Shown one piece after another: positions 57,955-64,000 of a stretch of DNA of 64,000 bases; the stretch's first letter is position 1; the number at the start of each line of letters is the position of its first letter. Origin of the DNA: Moniliophthora roreri (lineage: Eukaryota > Basidiomycota > Agaricomycetes > Agaricales > Marasmiaceae). The translations under genes and the position numbers were made by a program. A model generated the notes under the pieces. The model had not been told where the DNA came from and made no database searches. It worked only from the letters and a program-made list of their open reading frames with translations. The DNA lies in contig LATX02000004.1 in NCBI GenBank assembly GCA_001466705.2, positions 1 through 64,000 on the forward strand, read 5' to 3'.

Positions 57955-58385
57955 CCGGAACAGTACGCATGCACTCATCCTAGGATTACTGACGAATTCA
58001 TCACTAGTTGCACCCGTGTGGGTGCAATTTCGGAGTTATCACGGTTACCCTATATTATAATTTCCACCCCGGGATGAACATTTGATGGGTCTGACGCTAC
58101 TCGCGGCGTATAAATACAAATCTGTGTCTACCAGATATCGAGTGATGATGATTGAAATGCTATAGTATAGAAGCAGTGTAAAACCCGTCTCCACTGGATG
58201 TTTGGAGAGAGGAGTGCTGTCAGTTGAAGTTCGCCAAAATGAAACTATGATGGTATCTACATGAAATCAGCAGTGAGGAAAGAAGCTGTCGTGGATAGAG
58301 AAACCCGTTGGTCCCGGACGGCGAGCTGGCCAAGGGCAACATTCCCTTTGTCATCACGTGACTGACACCTCAGATTTCCAGCGGT
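57955..58385. repeat. CpG-rich copy of a dispersed repeat, upstream of the MOB gene
   Basis: 57955-58080 matches 37021-37143 and 58150-58385 matches 50885-51300. Those copies have lost CpG, this one has not. It ends about 40 bp before the MOB start codon, so it may form part of that promoter. The preceding 57191-57954 holds no supported gene. Confidence 0.6.
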
Positions 58386-58390
58386 GCACC

Positions 58391-58402
58391 ATGCAGTACT
58401 AA
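58391..58402 (+). promoter_or_regulatory. Short upstream ORF (3 codons)
   Basis: ATG-CAG-TAC-TAA, in the same CACC-ATG context as the main start at 58425, 22 bp before it. If transcribed it would be read first and could lower translation of the MOB gene. Confidence 0.4.
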
Positions 58403-58424
58403 CCGTTGTACGCGTCTGACCACC

Positions 58425-60627
58425 ATGCAGCGACCTCTGCGAGGCTCCAGAATCTCTTCTTTCTACCCAGTCAAAACTTTGCCTCAACTCTCATCTCTCG
58501 ACAGCGCGTTCCAGTTACAGGAATACATCTCACTCCTCATTCGACTCGACGTGCACGATGTAGACACTATTGTTTCTATACCAGGAAAATCCGTCAAAAC
58601 CCAGGAGAATGAGAAAGAGGAAAAGGTTAAAGAAGGCGAGACTAAGGAAGGCAATGGCAACCAGATCACCACCCAGGTCGATGAAGCGTGCTGGATATAC
58701 GAGCAACTCAGAAGACTTGCCCAAGACCTTTCGCACCCCTTGATCACAATGCTACAACAGGAGTGTAATAGAGCATCATGCCCAGAGATGAAGGCGGGAG
58801 AATGGCTTTATCTGTGCGTTGCTCATGGAAACGACGGCGCTATGGAGGTAAGCATTACATACGCCTTCTTTTTTATTGAAATATTCAGCTCATTGGGCCT
58901 TGCTCGCACAGCAATGTTGTGCTATAGATTATATCTTGCACACTGTAGACAGCGCAACTGCTTTGCTCAACTCTCCCAGAGCCTTTCCTTCTCGGTGCGT
59001 CTTCACTCCATTTAACCTCGTTCCCGCGTGCTGATATGCGTAATACAGGCTCCAAATTCCGCCCACTTCCCACAGACACTTCTCTTCTCTTGCTCGTCGT
59101 CTGGGACGTATTTTTGCCCATGCATACTTCCATCATCGCGAGGCTTTTGAACAAGCTGAGGCCGAATCATCTTTATACGCCCGCTTCCTAGCTCTGACCT
59201 CCAAATTCGAGTTGGTTCCGCAAGAGTTCCTCGTAATACCTTCATCTGCCGTATCTCGCGATACGGAAGGAGTCGAGCAGCATCATTCCATGGGTCCAGG
59301 CAGAACGTACGAGTACCCAGCAACATGGACCAGGGCAACTCAACCTCCTGACCTATCACAGCAGCACGAGGAAACCGGACCTACTTTAGGAGCTGCTGCA
59401 CCTGGTCTAGTCGAAGAGCAGCAACAAGAGTCTCAGGCTCAAGCGCATGAAGAGCCTCTGGCAGATACCTCGCGTCCGGCTACTGTACCGGAAGTGCAAG
59501 CAGGCGAAGGTCCACCTGGGCTCTCGTCGTCTTCTCCTCCAGGTTCCAACCCTGGCTCGAGGATTGGACGTAGTAGAACGGACACGATGGTTCTAAATAG
59601 TCCTTCGAGTGACTTGGTAGAGGAGATTGCTCGGCAGGCTTCTGCTGGTGACAAGGAGAAGGAACAGGAGGTAGAGAAGGAGAAAGAGAAGGAAAAGGAG
59701 AAGGAGAAGGAGAAGGAGAAGGAGAAAGAGCCGGCCGTGCGAGATATCGTTGAAGAGGCTGCAGTTTCTACCCCCGATGACTCTGCAACTAGCGTCCCTT
59801 CTTCTGACACCACCACTACCGCCGAGGAAGACTCAACCTCTGAGGAAGTCGCCGAGTCTCAATCGGAGACCCAAGCAGCACCACCACCAGCGGAGGTACC
59901 ACCTTCGGAGGAGCCTATATCGAAGGCGGATGAAGTCGAGACTACCACAGCGTCCGAGCCAGAAGTGGAAGTAACGCCTTCATTGTCCACTGTCGTCTCC
60001 GTTCCCGAAGCTGAAGTTGAGGCGGCAGTCGCGTCTAGTAATGCATCTGTAGAAACCAAGCTCGCCGAAGGTGATAACGGAAAGGCCGAAGAGTCGGTGG
60101 AAAAAGAAAAGGATTCGGATGACAACAATGTCGCGAAAGGAGATAAGGCCGAGAGTGGGATTGAGGATCCAGTTAAGATCGAACCTACGGATATAGCCAA
60201 AGAGGCAAAAGAGACCGAAGAGGAACAGCAGAAAAACGAGGTCCAGAAAGTCGAAGAGACCGAAAAGAGCTACTATGCTATTGTAGCTGCTGTAGAACCT
60301 CGCATTGAGTCCGAGGCCGCTCCTCCTCCTACAGCTCTTGCTACCGACGCTCCAGCGAGCGCTAAAGAGCAAGAAGAGAAGGAGAAGGCTCCGGTTGAAG
60401 ATGCTGGTGCCGGGGAGACGAAAGTGAAAGACTTTGCGGAGGAGCAGACTACCGAGGCTGGCAACGAGAAGAAGGGCGACGAAAAAGAGGACAAGAAGGC
60501 AGATAGTGAAGTGAAAGAGGATGCAGATACTTCTACGATGAAGGAAGGAGACCCGGCACCCGGCACCACCTCCGCTCCCGCTTCTGACGACAGGCAGGAA
60601 GAGAAGGCAGATACTGCTGGGCAGTAA
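58425..60627 (+). CDS. MOB/phocein family protein with long acidic tail
   Basis: CDS joins 58425-58847, 58912-58994 and 59049-60627 (694 aa, stop TAA); both introns are GT-AG. Residues about 25-230 are the MOB fold, a kinase/phosphatase adaptor. The zinc site is complete: C114-x4-C119 (ECNRASCPEM) and H193-x4-H198 (AHAYFHH), the Mob1 spacing. The start lies in a good CACCATG context. The phocein (MOB4) branch, a STRIPAK subunit, seems likeliest, but the subclass is inferred. From about residue 245 a low-complexity tail of about 450 residues follows, rich in Glu, Lys, Ala, Pro, Ser and Thr, including an EK-repeat run near 59,665-59,730. That tail is unusual, since MOB proteins are normally about 200-300 aa. 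CpG content is normal and no stop or frameshift is seen. Confidence 0.85.
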
Positions 60628-61121
60628 CCTGATTCTCTGACAATACTCACGATACCGACTGGGACTCCGCTCATGGACTGGGCTGCACTTCTGCGATGAT
60701 TTACGGTGATCGTAACATACTGGATTTGGGTAGTGATAACGAAGGCAAAGGAAATTCGGGAATTTTTGGGACGTATTTGTGTGGATTCGCCAGACGAGCA
60801 GCCTGGCAAAGAGAGCATGCCAAGGTGTACGCTGTGGATGCTGTTTTGGCGTCCCGATTTCCTCGCTCTTTCTGTCCCGATTTTTGATGTTTTGACCACT
60901 GTCTTATGAACCACATGACCTGGATAGTCGGACTGTTGTGGAATATACCTCTTTATCCTGGAACTGTCAATGCAGAAAAACGCTTAAGTGCACATATCTA
61001 AGTACATGAAGAAAATTCTCAGTAAAACCTGTGCTAACAATTCTTCAGCGTTCCGGTAATACGCCTGAGATTCCCGAACAGCTAGAGATACAAGAACAAC
61101 AAATGAACTAGAAAGCAGTGC
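60628..61121. other. Convergent intergenic region
   Basis: Between the 3' ends of the MOB and F-box genes. No gene, repeat or RNA seen; it presumably holds both 3' UTRs. Confidence 0.6.
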
Positions 61122-62835
61122 CTATGCAACCGAATACCCAATCAATTCCTTCAGCCTCCCTTCTCCTTTCTGCTGCACAACCTTAATCGCTACCCGTGTT
61201 TCTCGCTGTAACGCCTGTAACCGTCCCCAATTCACCTTCAACTTCCTGCTACTTCCAACTCTGGGGGATACAACCCTCAATATATCCGAGCGCGACTCAA
61301 CCATCGTCTCAAAGACACCAGATTTCCACACCGCCGGACTGTCCAGAGAAGCCTCGAAGGATTTTAAACGAGGTACCAGCGGCTCGGGGATGGACCTTGG
61401 AACCTGGTAATCGGAGTAGAGCGTTAATGTCTTCAGGAGCTTCTGTGTAACCATTCCGCGTTCGACATGTCGAACATAGTCCATTACGCGAGCTCCCAGG
61501 CTGGCATGACACAGGACATCTACATCTCGAAGCACGAGGGTAGTAAGCTCCGGCATGAGTGTTAGAACCTGCATGAGGTCTGTGTCGCTGAACGGGATTC
61601 CTTCCATACGAAAAGTAGTGAGGGGTAGAAGATTCGGATGAGCCGAGCGCGTGAGGAATATATTAAGGGAGTCAAGAAGCTGTCTTCGACAATCGTCGTC
61701 CTTGAAATAGACATTGTTGAATTTGCCGGTCTGAATGAGTGTCAACGAATCTAGGACCGGCATGAGGAACCAGTCCAGGATGATAGCTATCTCCTCAAAG
61801 GTTGCTGCTTTCCGCTTCTTGGTGTTATATGTGATGGTCAACTCCCGGAGAGAGGGAAGAAGGCTTGTCGTCGTCCGTCTGGCCTCACCATCCTTCTCGT
61901 ACACTGCCTCCAAGGAGAATCTCGCCCAAGAAGCCCATCCACTATGTAGACCTAGTTCAAGGGAGACAAGTGTCTTGAGGTGTGAGGGTGATCTGGACCA
62001 AGCACTGGTTCGGACTACACGATTGGGCGAGCGTGCTCCCAGGCTGGTATGGGTCACCCGATCGTGATGCACCGTAAACCCTAAGGTTTTGAACGGGTAT
62101 TTCGTATCTTGTCCTAATACACGCACAATGTGGAGATTCGGCAACTGTCCCTCCTTGAGGCGACTTCGGGAGAAGGTCCTCAGGAGTCGTTCTGGAACCA
62201 GGGAATCCGAATACGTGAAGATATCGAGAGATCTAATCGCGCTGAATTCGTTCGAAACCAATTCGAGAACTGATTTGGAGTATAAATATTGTTTGGGATG
62301 TAGGTCCAATGTAAGGTAAAGAATTCGATCGCGATGGAGGAATAGGTTCGATGACGTCAGGTAATGAAGGACCTGTTTCTCGTCGTCTGCCTCGAAGGAG
62401 TGAATTTGGAAGGTGATTGTAAGTGGGACGCTCCGTGAGCGTTTGACGTGACGGCTGATATGATCTTCAATGATTTGTGGTGAAGGATACTTGATCCAGG
62501 TGGATAGGCTAATAAAAAGTGTAGCCCAGACTTGGGGTGTAGAAAGGGCAACGTTTCTCCAGAGACGGCAGACTCTGGAAATAAGTGATGCCTTTGATTT
62601 CGCCGAGGTATATACAGGACCATCATGTTGCTTGCGAATGAATTTTGGAGATTTCAAACGGGTCAGATTATTCGCATCGACGGCAAGTGATATAATGTGG
62701 GAAAGAATTTCTGGAGAGAGTTTCTGGATTGGAGAAGCGGTCGATTTAACACGATACACCGAACGCGGCCTAACGACAAGGATGAGTGAGTGAAGAACGA
62801 TAAAGGAGTAGCACAGTATCTTACTTGAACGACAT
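61122..62835 (-). CDS. F-box-like protein
   Basis: CDS is the complement of 61122-62769 joined to 62825-62835 (552 aa, stop TAG). The 11-nt first exon encodes MSF and part of a Lys, spliced with a GTAAGA...TTAG intron to PRSVYRVKST. Residues about 15-75 match an F-box: IQKLSPEILSHIISLA ... SLISRVCRLWRNVALSTPQVWATLFI. The rest has irregular Leu-rich segments (LRELTITYN, LTTLVLRDVDVL), as in agaricomycete F-box proteins whose C-termini recruit substrates to SCF ubiquitin ligases. No disruptions were seen and CpG content is normal. The target is unknown. Starting instead at the ATG at 62759 would drop the first seven residues but not the domain. Confidence 0.8.
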
Positions 62836-63787
62836 GGTGGTTGAGGAGCAAGGAGCTGATTTGATCACGGTTCTGCTAACCTAAAACTGGGTACATAGAG
62901 TCTTTAGCGGGCGAGTACCTGTCGCAGCCGCGTATGACACATTTCTAGATAAACGGGATCAGTGAGGCACGACTTGAAGCAGAACCGTGGGACATGCGAT
63001 GGTTGATCTTGTCTCTCACCACCACTAGTGCCATCCTCTGTCAATGTTTTCGAGCCGAGTCTTCGCCTGGGATCTGGAAATCGGAAAGATAGTTTGTCAA
63101 GGTATCAATGAGTAATAAGGTTTGGGAAGCTGGTAACACCGAGGTGCGTTCAGTTTGTTTCCACCGGGATTCATGTCGACCTGTTATGTAGGAATTTTTA
63201 TACCCTCTATCGCCAATCATGCATGTATGATATACTATCAACCATGAATGATGTAAGAAAAGAGGAAAGTTTCTGATTATCATCAAGATTGTCCCTTTGA
63301 TAGTGCAAACTTTGACGGCTGCTAGGAAGGGAGAGGCCTCCATTGTGCTTTCCGCTACATATCTCTCGCCAGGCTTCCGCCTTCATCCAGGTGTTCTGTC
63401 GTCAAAGCACTCTCGATGGCCGTTCGCTTTAGCGCTAGCCACATAGTCAATGTTTGGCAGCTTCAAGTGACCACAATGACGCAATATCCGACGACTCGTC
63501 CTCTACAACAGCTCTTGAGCCCAAAGGGTTTCATCTAACAAGGCCGTGAGTCGCACGAAACTTGCCTGTTGAAGTCATAAAAAGGCTAACATGACTACCC
63601 CAGGCGTTTTTCGCTATGTCCGTATCACCGGCTGCGCAGTGAGTTTGAAGCCCTACATCGCAACGAAGGTTATCTCCGTGCCAATGCTACGTTATCCTTC
63701 AACTTACTTCCGTCGCTAGGTTCATCCGCAGCTTGGTCTTGCGATGAACCGCTCAACCAAAAATGTGATTATGGTTAGTATGACTGG
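62836..63787. other. Intergenic, no supported gene
   Basis: CpG-containing host-like DNA between the divergent F-box gene and the gene starting at 63890. It likely holds both promoters. No repeat seen. Confidence 0.5.
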
Positions 63788-63795
63788 TATAAAAG
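63788..63795 (+). promoter_or_regulatory. TATA box
   Basis: TATAAAAG, 95 bp upstream of the ATG at 63890, with a short pyrimidine-rich leader between. Strong TATA boxes are typical of highly or conditionally expressed fungal genes, including small secreted proteins. Confidence 0.7.
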
Positions 63796-63889
63796 CCTGG
63801 AGGCTCCAGCAAATTCCTTCACCAAAACTTGCTACTCGTCGCATTCTATTTTAACCACTTGTTCACACTTTCAGATCTTTTCATTCGAT

Positions 63890-63952
63890 ATGAAAACTTT
63901 CCGACTTGCTCCCGCTTTCCTCGCACTCGCTATGGCTTCATACGCCATTGCG
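63890..63952 (+). CDS. First exon of a secreted protein (partial)
   Basis: ATG at 63890 followed by 21 codons, then a GTGAGT donor at 63953. The peptide has basic residues at positions 2 and 5, then a run of Ala, Leu and Phe, ending SYAIA: a typical signal peptide with a signal peptidase-like A-x-A end. The rest lies beyond the window, so the family cannot be named. Confidence 0.75.
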
Positions 63953-64000
63953 GTGAGTACACCTGTACTCACATTTGAACTCCCGTTTACTGACTACGCT

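Noticed and set aside
59439..59816. Antisense ORF rich in Phe and Ser
   Set aside because: It is the mirror of the EK-repeat tail of the MOB gene.
1..64000. tRNA or rRNA genes
   Set aside because: I saw no cloverleaf with A and B boxes and no rRNA core sequence; a dedicated scan was not possible.

Overview
This window is nuclear DNA of a filamentous fungus, almost certainly a mushroom-type basidiomycete (Agaricomycetes). The evidence is short GT-AG introns of about 50-65 bp, a MOB/phocein gene, a DUF6534-type membrane protein gene, a GMC oxidoreductase fragment and an agaricomycete-style F-box gene, together with copia, chromovirus (gypsy), hAT and PIF/Harbinger elements. Most of the window is a nested graveyard of transposable elements. 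Only about 32.2-36.7 kb and about 57 kb to the end look like ordinary, CpG-containing host sequence.

Layout. 1-9332: a Ty1/copia element on the minus strand whose 3' end appears four times because contigs were joined at single Ns (701, 1332, 2054). 9333-16020: a Ty3/gypsy chromovirus on the minus strand, inserted in the copia gag and cut off at the N at 16021. 16179-20916: a large decayed gene of unknown function on the minus strand, split by a solo LTR (17490-18062, 5-bp target duplication). 20.9-31.8 kb: CpG-depleted DNA with no intact gene, holding a CACTA-type MITE, two diverged repeat arrays in opposite orientation and a second solo LTR. 31.8-33.3 kb: a hAT-type MITE with another MITE inside it, falsely duplicated at the N at 32664. 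33.3-35.1 kb: a multi-exon DUF6534-like gene. 36.0-36.6 kb: a GMC oxidoreductase fragment. 37.5-48.3 kb: a decayed hAT element carrying a 39.4-42.1 kb insertion (with a second CACTA-type MITE and a false duplication at the N at 41454) and a PIF/Harbinger element at 43383-46540. 48.4-53.3 kb: relics of a deaminase-like gene and of another unknown gene. 53888-54532: a third solo LTR. 58.4-64 kb: three host genes, MOB/phocein (+), F-box (-), and the first exon of a secreted protein (+).

The strongest signal is mutational. The copia element keeps one open frame over about 3.5 kb of gag-protease and another over 3.4 kb of integrase-RT-RNase H, interrupted by eleven TGA codons and no TAA or TAG. 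Several of these sit where the protein families have arginine (CGA to TGA). Copies of the same MITE differ mainly at CpG sites. In one MITE the left arm has lost CpGs that the right arm keeps, so an edge of the mutated domain lies inside that element. This fits cytosine methylation followed by deamination, or a CpG-directed RIP-like process. It also gives a relative clock: young insertions (solo LTRs, PIF) still carry CpG while the DNA around them has almost none.

All calls come from reading the sequence; no database search was run.
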